A program made the position numbers and the translations under genes. A stretch of 64,000 nucleotides of DNA from Scilla litardierei (Eukaryota; Streptophyta; Magnoliopsida; Asparagales; Asparagaceae): assembly GCA_030789695.1 (NCBI GenBank), contig CM061141.1, forward strand, positions 280,309,871-280,373,870, read 5' to 3'. The notes under the pieces were generated by a model, which saw only the letters and a program-made list of their open reading frames with translations, was not told where the DNA came from and ran no database searches. Shown in pieces: positions 21,351 to 33,016 of the stretch (positions are counted from its first letter, which is position 1; every line of letters begins with the position of its first letter).

Positions 21351-24300
21351 TTACTTTTGGGTTTCAACGTACACTAAAATGATGTCCTTTTTAGCAACAT
21401 GATCATCTAAAAAATGGTGTCGGACATCTATGTGTTTCGAACGGGAATGGTGTACCGGGTTCTTGGAAAGACATATTGCACTTTGGTTGTCAACCATGAT
21501 AGGGCAAGTATCACAATTTATACCAAAGTCTTTAAGTGTGTGTCTCATCCAAAGAACTTGAGCACACGCGGCACCGGCGGCAATATATTCTGCCTCGGTG
21601 GTTGAAAGTGATACGGAATTTTGCTTCTTGGAAAACCAAGAGACAAGAGAATTTCCTATAAAATGGCAAGTGCCACTATTACTTTTCCTGTCGGATTTGC
21701 ATCCCGCATAATCGGCATCATTATATGAGATTAACTCATATGTGCTAGATTTCGGATAAAGTAATCCAAAATCTAAAGTGTAACTTAGATAGCGAAAAAT
21801 ACGCTTTACCGCTACTAAGTGAGATTCCTTAGGTTGAGATTGATAACGAGCACATACGCATACGGCGAACATAATATCGGGCCTACTTGCGGTAAGATAA
21901 AGCAAACTACCTATCATACCTCGATATAGACGAATGTCTACATCCTTACCGCCCGTATCCTTGTCAAGATGCGTAGTCGTGCTCATTGGAGTCTTTTTTC
22001 CGGAAGCACTCTCCATTCCAAATCGCTTTAGCAACTCCACCGTATACTTCGTTTGGTGGATGAAGATTGCATCGTCCATTTGGCGAATTTGGAGACCTAA
22101 GAAATACTTGAGCTCACCCATGTGGCTCATCTCAAATTGTTCCTTCATAACATTAGAGAACTCTTCGCAAAGAGCAAAGTTAGTAGCACCGAAAATGATA
22201 TCATCAACATATATTTGAACTAAAATTATATCATTATTCGCATGCTTAACAAAAAGTGTAGAATCGGCTTCTCCCATTTTAAAATTCAAATCCAAAAGAA
22301 AATTCTTTAGGCGATCATACCAAGCTCGAGGAGCTTGTCTTAAGCCGTAAAGCGCTTTCTTTAGTTTAAAAACATGATTTGGAAATTTTTCATTTATGAA
22401 GCCCGGAGGTTGAGAAACGTAAAATTCCTCAACAACATCTCCGTTTAAAAATGCACTTTTAACATCCATTTGAAATAATTTAAAATCCTTATGGCATGCA
22501 AAAGACAATAATAATCTAATTGATTCTAATTTAGCTACCGGAGCGAAGGATTCTTCGAAATCAATACCTTCCTCTTGTCGATAGCCTTGAGCAACTAACC
22601 GAGCTTTGTTCCGGACGACGACTTGGTTTTCGTCGGTTTTGTTCTTGAAGATCCACTTTGTCCCTATGACGGTGTGGTTCTTCGATGGCAATGGAACAAG
22701 CTCCCAAACTTCATTTCTCTCGAATTGAATGAGCTCCTCCTCCATGGCTAAGATCCAAGCGCTATCTTCGCATGCTTCATTAATATTCTTTGGCTCTATC
22801 GAGGAGGCAAAGGCACAATGAGCGAAGTAGTTCACTTGCGATCTCGTCTTGACACTATCATAGATATTGCCAATGACTTGCTCATGAGGATGGTCACGAA
22901 CGGTATGAAGCCGTTTGGGAATACCTTGATCACTAGGAACATTCTCAACAACTTCGTTAGTTGGGTTAATCTCAATAGAATCAATAGAATCATTAGACTT
23001 AGAATTATCAAATGAATCACATAAAACATCCATAGAATCATTATCATTTGAAATTCTAGTTGGAACAAATCCTTCATTAAAAGAGACATGAAGCGACTCC
23101 TCGATCGTTGAGGTTCGTTTGTTGAATATCCGGTAGGCTTTGCTATGCGAAGAATATCCAATAAAAATCCCCTCATCGGATCTTGGATCGAATTTGTCCA
23201 AACTACCATACGTGTTCTTAATAAAACATTTCGAACCAAAAACACGAAAATGTTTAACTTGAGGCAACCTACCAAACAACAATTCATAACAAGTTTGTTT
23301 AGTGCCGGGCCTCAAAAGTATTCTATTAAACACATAGCAAGCGGTGTGTACCGCTTCCGCCCAAAATTGATGGCCAAGTTGGCTATCATCAAGCATAGTG
23401 CGAGCACACTCCACTAGCGTCCTATTCTTTCTCTCAACTACACCATTTTGAGGAGGTGCACGAGGGAAAGAGAAGGTGTGAGTAATACCAACTTCATCAC
23501 AAAATGTCTCAAAAGACTCATTCTCAAATTCACCTCCATGATCACTACGAATAGTGACAATGGTGGTTCCTAAGAGATTTTGTACTTTCTTGACAAAAAT
23601 TGTGAAGTTTTCAAAAGCTTCATTTTTATTACACAATGAAAATACCCATGTAAATCTTGAATAGTCATCTACGATGACAAGTCCATATCTTGCATTTCCT
23701 AAGGAGGCAACTCTAGTTGGCCCAAATAAGTCTAGATGTAATAGCTCTAGTGGCCGTTTAGTAGAAATGCTTTTCTTAGGTTTAAATGAAGATTTAGGAA
23801 GCTTGCCACGTTGACAACAATCACAAAAACTTTTCTTTTCAAAAACAAGCTTCGGAAAACCTTTAATGGAATTTAATTTTGAAAGCTTATATAGTGTTCC
23901 AAAGTTCACATGTCCAAAGCGTCGATGCCATAAGTGTTGTTCACTTGTGTTGGTAACGAGACATTGTTCATATGACTTAGGAAGATCCAAAATATAAATA
24001 TCTTTATGACGAGTGCCGGAAAATAATAATTTATCATTATCTTTTCTTAAAATATGACACAATCCTTTCGCAAAGCTAACTTTGTAACCTTTGTCACAAA
24101 GTTGACTTATTGAAATAAGATTATGATTTAAACCACTAACAAGATAAACATCACTAATTAGGGGTTTAGAAGGGTTACCCACTTTACCAACACCTATGAT
24201 GGTTCCGCTCTCGTTGCCTCCAAATACGACGCGGTTTCCATTTGCTATGGGAACCACTCCGGAGAGCAAACTAGCGTCACCCGTCATGTGTTTTGAACAC

Positions 24301-24377
24301 CCGCTATCGAGTATCCAATTTCCCTTAGAGCTAAATTTAAATTTGTTGCTCCTTTTCTTTTTCTTTTCCTTGAGTAC
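21351..24377 (-). CDS. pol: copia pol: protease (partial), integrase, reverse transcriptase, RNase H
   Basis: A continuous frame of about 1008 codons. It opens after a TAG at 24378-24380; the first ATG is at 24287. [11 protein letters not shown] (about residues 21-31) is the aspartic protease active site, so most of the protease N-terminus is missing in this frame. A GAG-pre-integrase zinc region follows (WHRRFGH...CDCCQRGK). The integrase core has [26 protein letters not shown] and [11 protein letters not shown], covering the D,D,E residues. RT has [10 protein letters not shown]. RNase H has [15 protein letters not shown] and [10 protein letters not shown]. Length and order fit the copia family. 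The gag frame is not in register with it; an A-rich stretch at 24340-24365 is the likely slip. Confidence 0.93.
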   Translation of the reverse strand, partial: VLKEKKKKRSNKFKFSSKGNWILDSGCSKHMTGDASLLSGVVPIANGNRVVFGGNESGTIIGVGKVGNPSKPLISDVYLVSGLNHNLISISQLCDKGYKVSFAKGLCHILRKDNDKLLFSGTRHKDIYILDLPKSYEQCLVTNTSEQHLWHRRFGHVNFGTLYKLSKLNSIKGFPKLVFEKKSFCDCCQRGKLPKSSFKPKKSISTKRPLELLHLDLFGPTRVASLGNARYGLVIVDDYSRFTWVFSLCNKNEAFENFTIFVKKVQNLLGTTIVTIRSDHGGEFENESFETFCDEVGITHTFSFPRAPPQNGVVERKNRTLVECARTMLDDSQLGHQFWAEAVHTACYVFNRILLRPGTKQTCYELLFGRLPQVKHFRVFGSKCFIKNTYGSLDKFDPRSDEGIFIGYSSHSKAYRIFNKRTSTIEESLHVSFNEGFVPTRISNDNDSMDVLCDSFDNSKSNDSIDSIEINPTNEVVENVPSDQGIPKRLHTVRDHPHEQVIGNIYDSVKTRSQVNYFAHCAFASSIEPKNINEACEDSAWILAMEEELIQFERNEVWELVPLPSKNHTVIGTKWIFKNKTDENQVVVRNKARLVAQGYRQEEGIDFEESFAPVAKLESIRLLLSFACHKDFKLFQMDVKSAFLNGDVVEEFYVSQPPGFINEKFPNHVFKLKKALYGLRQAPRAWYDRLKNFLLDLNFKMGEADSTLFVKHANNDIILVQIYVDDIIFGATNFALCEEFSNVMKEQFEMSHMGELKYFLGLQIRQMDDAIFIHQTKYTVELLKRFGMESASGKKTPMSTTTHLDKDTGGKDVDIRLYRGMIGSLLYLTASRPDIMFAVCVCARYQSQPKESHLVAVKRIFRYLSYTLDFGLLYPKSSTYELISYNDADYAGCKSDRKSNSGTCHFIGNSLVSWFSKKQNSVSLSTTEAEYIAAGAACAQVLWMRHTLKDFGINCDTCPIMVDNQSAICLSKNPVHHSRSKHIDVRHHFLDDHVAKKDIILVYVETQK

Positions 24378-24430
24378 CTAAAGATAGAGAATTTCATATC
24401 ATGGTACCCAAGGTCATTGGGTCCAAAAGA

Positions 24431-26680
24431 TTAGACCTTTGGAAGCCAAGTCCAATTGGACTTAGACTTCCCCACATAATTTCTACTATGCACAACATCC
24501 GAAAAATAAGCATTCATATACATTTGTTTTTCGTCCATGCTTGTGTCCTTTGGGCTCCAAATTGTGAAAATCTTGGGAGCCCTCATCCTATTGGGTGCAT
24601 GCATGCGACGTTGATTTCTACGTGATGCATGTTGTGGATAGGCGTACGGGACATGATGGAATGGTGCATGACGAGAATTATTCATACGATGAGGTGGGTG
24701 AACATATGCATGTGTGGGAACACGTGCGTGAGGGTGTCTCACATGGTGTGCACGTGCCCATGAACGTGTAGCATAGAAATCATCATATGTGTGAGATGGT
24801 GGAGTAGGACGTGTGTTCCTACGTGGCATGGTATTTGTGTACATATAAGCATGCCCCTTCTTTGGAGGTCCACCCAAAGTGGGTTTCTTTCCAAAAGAGG
24901 GTGTGGACGAGGTGGAAGCACCATTGGTAGATGAACTACCAATAGAGTGTTTGCTACCACTCGTTGAGTCACCGGAAGTTGGCCTAACAAAAGTAGTGGC
25001 CGCTTTGGATGGACATCCCATCGTATACCCCAAACCAATGTGGTGATTGGCCGGAAGTAAGTCACTTAGGATTTTATCCAAATGGTCCTTACCCTTATTG
25101 AATCTATTGATTCGGCCTAATGTGTTCTCATATTTCTCTTTGAGAGAACACATAGAAGTATCTAATGTGGATACTTGCGATGTGAGCACATAAACACGAG
25201 ATTTAAGATTCTCGTTCTCAATACTCAAAGTCGAGTTTTGAGAAGTTAAATCCGCTATCCTATGTTCTTCCGGATCATCAATGCTAACATGTTCAAGTTT
25301 AGATTTGAGATTAACAATCTCATTTCTTAACTCTTCAACAACGGTGTCGTTGTTGGTGATGATAGTCTTAGGCGAGGTTTGAATGCTAGCTAGGTCATAT
25401 TTTACTTTAGTATATCGATTTACTAATTTTGTGTATTTAGACCATAAATGAGAGTTAGCATCCCTAAGATCATCCATAGTTACCTCATCGCCTTCGTCGT
25501 CGCTATCATCGGAGGAGGAAGATCCTTGATCATGCTCCTCTCTTGCCATGAAGCACATGTGCGCTTGCTCCACTTGCTCATCGTCCGACTCTCCGCTTGA
25601 GGAATCCTCGGAGTTGGTGAACGTTGCTCCGACAAGTCCCTTTTTGTTTCCTTTCTTGTATTTCTTGGACTTGTCATACTTTGGCGCCTTCCACTTCTCC
25701 TTTTGCTTGTTGAGAGGACACTCCGCTTTCATGTGTCCTGGCTTATTGCACTTGAAACACAAAGGAGAGGAAGAGGCGTTAGAAGAACCAAATTTAGCTT
25801 TGTTCTTATAGTTACCTTTTCGGAAGAAACGGTTGAACTTCTTGGCCATGAGTGCCATGGACTCCAAGTCCAACTCGTTTTCCGAGTCTTCATCATCGGT
25901 TGATGTGGATGTGGATGGAGCGGCCTTGAAAGCAATGGCCTTCTTCTTTGGCTCGTCTTGCTTTAGGTAGGACTTCATCTTTTCCTGCAATTTGAGCTTG
26001 CTATCCTTGCGTACCTCGTATGACATTAAAGTACCCATTAGTTGAACTACGGTGTACTTGTTCATGTCATTACCTTCCTCGATGGCGAAGGTGCGCTTTT
26101 CCCAAGAAGAAGGAAATCCTTCGATAAGCTTCGAACACTTCTCCTTTTGGGTGTAGGATTTGCCGAGAGCCTCTAACTCGTTTATGATGTCGACGAAGCG
26201 AGCGTAATACTCCTTCATCTTCTCGCCCTGTTGCATATAAAACATTTCGTAATCTTTGTTTACAACTACGAGTTTAGAGTCTCTTACCCGACTCGTCCCT
26301 TCATGAAGAATGATGAGGGAGTTCCAAATTTGATATGCACTCTTACATGTGCATATCTTATTGAAGTCCTCGGGCTCCAAAGCGCATTGCAAGGCGTTCA
26401 TTGCCTTGGCATTGCTTACCTCCGTGGCGACCTCCGCGGTTGTCCATTTCTCAAAATCTTCTTCTTCGGGCTCGATGTATTCCTTCATTGTCGTCCTCCA
26501 TAAGGATGCACTCCGGAGGAAGGTTTCCATCCGGTATTTCCAGTACCCGTAATTGGTACCGTTGAAGAATGGAGGCCTCGTAGAGGAATGTCCTTCCATC
26601 ACCGAAGATGCTCCTTCACGGTTCCTGAAGGTGTCATAGTTGGAAGGTGGACGCACGGTCTTGTTGTCGTTGGCAGACAT
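24431..26680 (-). CDS. gag: copia gag polyprotein, SIRE type
   Basis: 749 codons from the ATG at 26680, 12 bp downstream of the PBS in sense. The N-terminal half is a UBN2-type gag region (FFNGTNYGYWKYRMETFL; NAKAMNALQCAL). A CCHC knuckle CFKCNKPGHMKAEC follows at about 45% of the length. Acidic Ser/Asp runs, a predicted coiled coil (NLKSKLEHVSI; SLKEKYENTLGR) and a His/Arg-rich tail close it. It ends at TAA 24431-24433, just after WTWLPKV, where related elements usually read on into protease. The stop may therefore be a mutation. Gag would package the RNA into virus-like particles. Confidence 0.92.
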   Translation of the reverse strand: MSANDNKTVRPPSNYDTFRNREGASSVMEGHSSTRPPFFNGTNYGYWKYRMETFLRSASLWRTTMKEYIEPEEEDFEKWTTAEVATEVSNAKAMNALQCALEPEDFNKICTCKSAYQIWNSLIILHEGTSRVRDSKLVVVNKDYEMFYMQQGEKMKEYYARFVDIINELEALGKSYTQKEKCSKLIEGFPSSWEKRTFAIEEGNDMNKYTVVQLMGTLMSYEVRKDSKLKLQEKMKSYLKQDEPKKKAIAFKAAPSTSTSTDDEDSENELDLESMALMAKKFNRFFRKGNYKNKAKFGSSNASSSPLCFKCNKPGHMKAECPLNKQKEKWKAPKYDKSKKYKKGNKKGLVGATFTNSEDSSSGESDDEQVEQAHMCFMAREEHDQGSSSSDDSDDEGDEVTMDDLRDANSHLWSKYTKLVNRYTKVKYDLASIQTSPKTIITNNDTVVEELRNEIVNLKSKLEHVSIDDPEEHRIADLTSQNSTLSIENENLKSRVYVLTSQVSTLDTSMCSLKEKYENTLGRINRFNKGKDHLDKILSDLLPANHHIGLGYTMGCPSKAATTFVRPTSGDSTSGSKHSIGSSSTNGASTSSTPSFGKKPTLGGPPKKGHAYMYTNTMPRRNTRPTPPSHTYDDFYATRSWARAHHVRHPHARVPTHAYVHPPHRMNNSRHAPFHHVPYAYPQHASRRNQRRMHAPNRMRAPKIFTIWSPKDTSMDEKQMYMNAYFSDVVHSRNYVGKSKSNWTWLPKV

Positions 26681-26692
26681 AGCTAAGTATCT

Positions 26693-26705
26693 GGCTCTGA
26701 TACCA
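26693..26705 (-). other. Primer binding site, tRNA-iMet
   Basis: In sense TGGTATCAGAGCC, two bases inside the 5' LTR. It is complementary to the 3' end of plant initiator tRNA-Met, the usual primer of copia elements. Confidence 0.95.
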
Positions 26706-26707
26706 AA

Positions 26708-28592
26708 TGTAATGCCCTACAAGCTACTGCACAAGTACTAGAGGGGGGGGGGGTGAATAGTACTTTAAAAATAACGAGGAGTATAATTCCTAATTATAAT
26801 GCAAACAACTACCAAATCAATTTGCGGAAGCTTAAATTGAATGACAACACAAAATTAACAACGCAAACAAGAGATGTTACTGGGTTCGGATCCACCCAAG
26901 TCTCCCTGACTTGTTCCCGGTGATCCTACGTCCCAACCACCCGGATCCCCTCCGGATACTTGAGTTAGAAACCCTAACTCAAGATTTCCACTATGAAATA
27001 CTTGTGAAAAACCTCCACAAGTCAAATCATACAAAATGAAATTTGTGACTCCCACAACCCGGGATCACAACCACACTCTCACAACCGAGAGTGAAACTTA
27101 CAAATCAAATATGAAATGAAATAAGAAAAACTTCTTACCGAACAAAATACCTATGCCTTGAGTATTGCTTACGAATTAGGGCAAGGATGATTTTGGGGAA
27201 GAAGTGGCACCAAACCCTAGCTCCAAGATGTAGATCAACGATGGAGAGCTTTGGGGATGTTGGTGACCTAGAATCAAGCACTTGGCTTGGAAGGCTTCAC
27301 ACTCAATGAATCTCTCTTTGGAAATAAGAGTTATGAGAGATTATTGAATGGAGGGAATGAGCTTTGAATGAGCTTGGATTGATTTCTCTTGATCTCTAAA
27401 CTTGCATTAATATCAGCCTTGGCAGCAATGAATGCAGCCCAACAAGTATATATAGGATAGAGGAGAGAGAGAGAGAGAGAAAAAAACGTTTCAATTAAAG
27501 CTCCAACGGCTCTTTTCTGAACCCAACTAGTCGGTCAAAGAACAACCACCGACCGACTAGTTCATCAACTAGTCGGTCGGTCAATTAACGTAAACCGACT
27601 AATGAGTAAACTGAGAAAAGATCAAAGTACAGACTGAGGAACTAGTCGGTCTAAGAAGAGTAGCTGACCGACTAGTTTCACAACTAGTCGGTCGGTTACT
27701 CAACGTGGACCGACTAACAGATAAAACTGAAGTCTGAGAAGAATTGTACTTAGTCGGTCCAAGAACAAATGTTGACCGACTAATTCACCAACTAGTCGGT
27801 CACCAAATGAACATAGACCGACTAACAATAAACAGTAAGTATGATGAAAAATTTGGCATGTACAGTAAACTAAACTAGTCGGTCCAAGAAGGAAAGTTGA
27901 CCGACTAGTTCATCAACTAGTCGGTCGATCAATGAGCACAGACCGACTAATGATAAACAGTAGCTCAAGCTCAAATGTGCATGTTTAGGGAAAGCTCAAC
28001 TAGTCGGTCACAGAAGCATCACTGACCGACTAGTTCACAAACTAGTCGGTCGGTGAGTCAACTTAGACCGACTAACTGTAAACAGTAAAGAGCTAAGAAT
28101 TAACTGACTGAAAGTAGTCGGTCCAAGAAGCTTGGCTGACCGACTAGATCACCATCTAGTCGGTCAGTTCTTCTTCTTGAACCAACTAACATGCACAAGA
28201 AGTCCCGAATCGAAGCGCGAAGCTACGGGAAGAATTGTATGGACTTCTACTAAGATCCTAGAGCTAAGATATGAGCGTTATGAAGAATTAAAACGTAAGA
28301 CCTACTCAAGGCTTAACATTCTACGAAAGAAGCTTAAAGACTATTAAATACACTTGACGATACCGTCTTCAATAGCTTCAATCGAATCTTCATGACTTCT
28401 AAATAGGTCCATAAGCTTCAACGAAGCTTTAGGCATACGATCACGTGGTTTGAGAAGTCTTGAGACGTCGTTATTGATATTCATGTGAATTTGGCGACGA
28501 TCTCCATAACTGCGCTCACAAAGTGTTAGTTCATATTATATTTATGTTTGTTCATCATCCAAAACCAAATCCGGGGAGTCCAATATCCAACA
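26708..28592 (-). repeat. 5' LTR of the SIRE-type copia
   Basis: 1885 bp, nearly identical to 15956-17832. It has a longer G-run (12 against 7) near 26747 and a longer GA repeat near 27465. Hairpin array 27526-28165; TATA box 27447-27454. Confidence 0.95.
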
Positions 28593-28597
28593 TTAAC

Positions 28598-29322
28598 TAC
28601 AAAAGGATCCAAATCATGCCCATAGGCTCTATTTTAGCAAATCATTTTCATATCAAGTACATAAAATAAAACTTCTTGAATATTACTTACACAAGCTTGT
28701 CATTTAAAAAAAATATTTACAAGCCTGCCACTAAAGCTTGTTGAAATTCATTTATTTACAGGTTGGCTATTAAAAATTTACAAGACTACAACTAAAACCA
28801 TTTCCTCCTACCAACGTTTACACTAAGACGTTGGGATAGGTCCAGTATTTGCCGGCATTTTTTAGAAAGCGTCATGAAACGTCTAGTATTTGTCGCCGTT
28901 TTAAAAAAGCGTCGGGAAAAGTCCCGCATTTCCCAACGTTTTTCAGAAAGCGCCGACAAAAGTCCAACATTTCCCAACATTTTAAAAAGGCGTAGGGAAA
29001 AGTCCAGCATTTGCCGACGTTTTTCGAAAAACGCTGGCAAAATTCCAACCTTTCCCAACGTTTTAAAAAGCATTGGGAAAAGTCCAGCATTTGCCAACGT
29101 TTTAAAAAAGCGTCGGGAAAAGTCCAGCATTTGCCAGCGCTTTTCGAAAAGCGCCGAGAAAAGCCCAGTATTTACCAACGTTCTTATAAACGCTGGTAAA
29201 AGTCTACCATTTGCCGGCGTTCTTATAAACGCTGGCAAATGTCGAAATACCAATAGACATTTGCCAACATTTCTTTAAAACGCTTGCATAAAAACGTTGG
29301 TAAAAGCCATTTTTTAGTAGTG
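28598..29322. repeat. CACTA terminus with second type of subterminal repeat
   Basis: The right edge reads ...CCATTTTTTAGTAGTG at 29322, a CACTA end in inverted orientation. From about 28806 to 29300, roughly a dozen units of about 43 bp alternate CCAACGTTTT / AAAACGCTGGG with GTCCAGCATTTGCC. No copy of the AGGACGG motif from 3733-4190 occurs here. Long open frames on both strands are by-products of the repeat. Sequence 28598-28805 is AT-rich and unassigned. Confidence 0.75.
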
Positions 29323-29323
29323 T

Positions 29324-30082
29324 GTGGCCCCTAATGATTGGCATGTTATTGCTGATGTTACCACATGGAAGACAACATCTCACGACCATCTAGTTGATTC
29401 CTCAACAGTCCATGTCTTATATCATGTTGTGACACAGGACGCAACATGCACTTTCACTCCTCCAGTTGATGCTACAACTACTCCTACTTCTGAGCATCCT
29501 ATATCTGATCTGGTCCCCGTTCCGTCCAGAGATTATGTCATCTGATATGTCTGCTGACCATGCTCCCAAGGATATAGTATCTCATTATCGCATGGATGGC
29601 TAGCTGCCCCTGATGACTGCAATATTGCCACTGATGTTGCACATGTAGTTGGATCTGTTGGTACGTCTGGTGTTTCTCCCGAAGTTGCAACAAATGCTCA
29701 TGTTGCATTTGATATTGCACACGATGTTGCAACATCAGCTCATGCTGAACCTGATGTCATGGATCATGTTGTAACACAGGACACAACATGCACCTTTTCT
29801 GCACCAAGTGACTCTACAGTTTCACTTGCTCCTGATTAGACCATGCCAGCTCTGAAAGTTCATCATTCTTGTCGCCGTCATCATAGTTCTGCCAAGCGAC
29901 ATGGTGCTCTGTCTAGCTCTCCAACTCCCTCTTCTTCAATGCCGGCTTCTAAGAAAGCCAGAGTCATTCCTGAAGCATCAGCTGCTTCCCCGACTCTACT
30001 TACTGCTTTTGATGCTTTGAATAAGATGTTATTAACATGCTTACCAGAATCGTTGGGCTACTTATTTAGACAGATGATGTAA
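29324..30082 (+). pseudogene. Remains of a third ORF, function not recognised
   Basis: Partly open frames with at least two stops. A phrase HVVTQD(A/T)TCTF occurs twice, around 29415 and 29768, with Val-Ala-Thr-rich repeats between. The end is a basic Ser-rich segment (SKKARVIPEAS; the last 79 codons run 29843-30082). Its position before the PPT fits the extra ORF of SIRE-type copia elements. No domain is recognised. Confidence 0.4.
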
Positions 30083-30445
30083 TAACCCTAGAGCCGACAC
30101 CTCAAGATGGTTCAGCTGATTCTCCTGCTACTCATGTTATACGTTTCGACACATGACACGACATCTGTTTCTGATAGTGAGGGAATTTTAGTGAATTTTA
30201 TCCAGATCCGTTAGAGACCCGCAATCCTGGTGTGCATTCCAATCCTCATCATCCTTGTCTTATCTCTCAGCAACTATTGTCTCAGAAATCGAATGTAGTG
30301 GATGTCTCTTCTGAGTTGATCACTGCTCGGATTATTACTAGTAAGGCCGGGAGAATGCGCTTTGGCTTTTTGTGGCTCAAAGGGGGAGAATGTACTTGGT
30401 TTGTGCTTGGTTGGTGCACGTGCTTTGGGTTTTCCACATAATGCT

Positions 30446-30457
30446 AAAGGGGGAGAT
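30446..30457 (+). other. Polypurine tract of truncated copia
   Basis: AAAGGGGGAGAT directly before TGTTGGGTTG. A similar AAAGGGGGAGAA lies about 70 bp upstream, near 30378-30389. Confidence 0.8.
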
Positions 30458-31203
30458 TGTTGGGTTGATTTTCTGTTGCTATATGTTGGCATTAGTGGCA
30501 CTAGATCTGGATGGTTCAGGTTGTGCAATCGGATCAGTTTTTGAGCAGTTTGAGCAGTCATGTTGTAAGTCATGTTGCAACATAAATTACAACATGCGGG
30601 ATCTAGATGTTGGATCGTATGCAGAAATTCAGTTTTGGTTTACAGCTTTGTGTTGCTGATTTCAGATCTGATTTGTTGCCCAGAATCTTATGGAATCATG
30701 AACTGATTGATGGAATAACGGAATATCTTCTGGAGATTTTTCTGTTCATTTTTACTCGAAAATAGTTACTTAAATTATGGGAGGAAATAACTGTTTTAAT
30801 GAGTAGAAGTTTCTGATTTGATTTTTAGATCTGTTTTGTTGCTCATATCAGATCTGATCTCTTCCCCAGAATCTTGTTGTAATCTTGGTGGTTTTTATAT
30901 TTATTGAGGGAATATCCACTCAAGATTTGCTAAAACTATTTACCCAAAATATTTAATTGGTTCTAAGATATGTTGGATTACTTGCAACATGCGGCTTTGA
31001 CTCTATTGAGAGAAGTTCAAATTTTAGAGGGCGAAGAGTTATTACTTGAATAGCTCCAGATTTTATATTATTATTATTTAGATTCTCTCAAAGATATTCA
31101 GTTGTATGCTGGTGTGTATGAGATCTGCTGAAGATGAAATAGGAAGTTATTAACCTGCAAATATTGTTTGCGAGATCTGTTAAAGTTTTGTGTTGGATCA
31201 CTT
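30458..31203 (+). repeat. LTR of truncated copia, first part
   Basis: Starts TGTTGGGTTGATTTTC after the PPT. It includes a near-repeat of TCAGATCTGATTTGTTGCCC (about 30660 and 30847). It is cut at 31203 by the gag-only copia, whose target duplication CACTT ends here. Confidence 0.7.
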
Positions 31204-33016
31204 TGTTGGATCTGGATCCTAGCCTAGAGAGGGGGGGGGGGTGAATAGGCTTTTAAAAATAATTCGTGCATCCCACGAATAAGCACACGCAGTTATAGCA
31301 GCAACAGGGTAAATAAAAGGCAGACACAGAGTACACATCAGATTTACCCTGGTTCGGTCGTCCCAACGACCTACTCCAGCCCCCAAAGTAGAACTAGTAT
31401 TGAATAGCGCAATAGGTACAAAACCACAAGTTAGATCACGCTCAGAGCACCCTCTACGTCTCTACACTCACCAGGCTCTCAGTACCCACACACACTGTGT
31501 TTTCTCTCACTATCAATCCTAGTAAAGCTTTCTACCAGCTAGTCCCAAACTAGCTGGGTCCCACTTGTCTAGCCCCAACCAGATAAGTCCCAAAATAGTC
31601 ACAAAATAGGTAAAGTTTCCCCTACGAAGATCTAGCAACTACTACACAAAATAATAAACAACAGAGTTTAGAAGGCTCAGTTTGTGTAGCGGCTTCGTCT
31701 TCGTCAATCAGCACAGGACAGCTTTTGTCTGGCAGGAAGTAGTCATCTCGTCACGTCTCCTCAACACCTCAACGATACGTCAACGAACTCTTTAAAAGTT
31801 TCGGCCTCGGTAATTAGATTATTTGGCCGGCCTCTTCAAAATTCTGTCCGCATGGTTTTGATAAGCTAAGCCCTTGTTTTTTTTGATGACGTGCTTGCCC
31901 CTTCGGATTTGTTCTGTGCGTGCTCCTCTAATTTTTCTTTGAAGAGGGCTTCGACTGTACGCGTTTTGGATTGTCAATTGAAAGACAACTCTGCTCTTTG
32001 TGATTTAATGGGAAAAGTAGAAAGGGCGGCTCTTCTCAATTCTTACGCAAGTCGGCTTGTGCTCCCACTTAATTGTGTCCCTGCAAGATCAAAACAAATG
32101 AGAGTTTGAACAAATTAATACTACCTATATTTCATCTCTCTAATTCTATCTTTTCTCTCTCCAACTTTGCTTTTGTGGTGGCCCTGCAAAAAAAACTTGC
32201 GCACAAAAAAAAACTTCACCCCAAAAAAACGAGGAACCCCTCTCCTAAGAACTTTGGCTGCCTCACACACAAAAACAATTTACTAAGTTGCGTGCGCCTC
32301 TTGAGGAATTAGCTTATTAGCATGCGGCTAGGGTTTTGGAGTTGAAGTGCTCTCTTTATCCACGTTAGGAACTCCATGGAATATTGGTCTGATGCCAACA
32401 AAAATGAGCCTGCAAACAAAAGGCACCAAGTACAAAAGGATGAGAAAAATTAAACTTATCTTATCTTATCACCTCATTCTCTTGAACCATGTGAATTGTG
32501 GTGTTGGCAGATTAAACAAAAAAAACGCAACAAGTATTATATTTCGGCCCCTGTTGTTCTTTTTGTTTTGTTGGAGCCAGGCCTCATGAATTGTTATTGC
32601 CGCTCTTTCGTCATCTTTGGGAGGATGGGTTTTTATAGAGAAGAGGAGTATCAATTAGAATCCCATTAATTAAGGGTTTAGGAATTTGAATAGGGATTTA
32701 ATCTCATCTCAATTTGGAATACTAGTTGGAAAAGGATTTGAAAGGATCCATGGGTGGAAAATGATATGACAAAATCCCAACATTTGATTTGAATCTATTC
32801 CATGAGATTCTCTCCATCTTGGACCAAGTCCAATTTGCTATATGAATATCTCTTCCAATTGCTATGCGAATAGCAATTCCTCCATCTTTTGACCTAGTCA
32901 TCACGTTCAAAGAATTTACCGTTTTGCCATTCCTGAAACACTTAACACACACGTTAAAAGTGTTCGCACACGTTTGTCATCATCAAACTAAAGTTCCTAG
33001 ATCGTTGCATCCAACA
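31204..33016 (-). repeat. 3' LTR of the gag-only copia
   Basis: 1813 bp. The U5-side block CCTAGAGAGGGGGGGGGGG then TGAATAGGC resembles the one in the 12.6-kb copia LTR. The short frame at 31891-32109 also appears in the other LTR and is not a gene. Confidence 0.92.

Larger units (their letters stand above)
15956..28592 (-). mobile_element. Ty1/copia retrotransposon, SIRE/Maximus type, near-intact
   Basis: A 12.6-kb element on the minus strand. LTRs 15956-17832 and 26708-28592 start TG and end CA. The 5-bp duplication TTAAC flanks both sides (15951-15955 and 28593-28597). Order in sense: 5' LTR, tRNA-iMet PBS, gag, protease-integrase-RT-RNase H, a long spacer with a palindrome array, a third ORF, PPT, 3' LTR. 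By eye the LTRs differ at about seven bases plus poly-G and (GA)n length changes, which indicates a recent insertion. Defects seen: gag and pol frames do not join, and gag ends at an early TAA. It sits just inside the CACTA-like sequence that resumes at 28598. Confidence 0.95.

Noticed and set aside
28806..29300. Long open frames on both strands (up to 153 codons) with repeated FKTLANAGLF-like peptides
   Set aside because: They are translations of the CACTA subterminal repeat, whose period keeps frames open. No start context or domain.
3733..29322. A single complete CACTA element with matched ends
   Set aside because: Flanking triplets differ (TAC and TGT) and the subterminal repeats are unrelated. 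Left as two unmatched ends.
31891..32109. Small gene repeated at 31891 and 36986
   Set aside because: The two copies are the paired LTRs of the gag-only copia. No domain.
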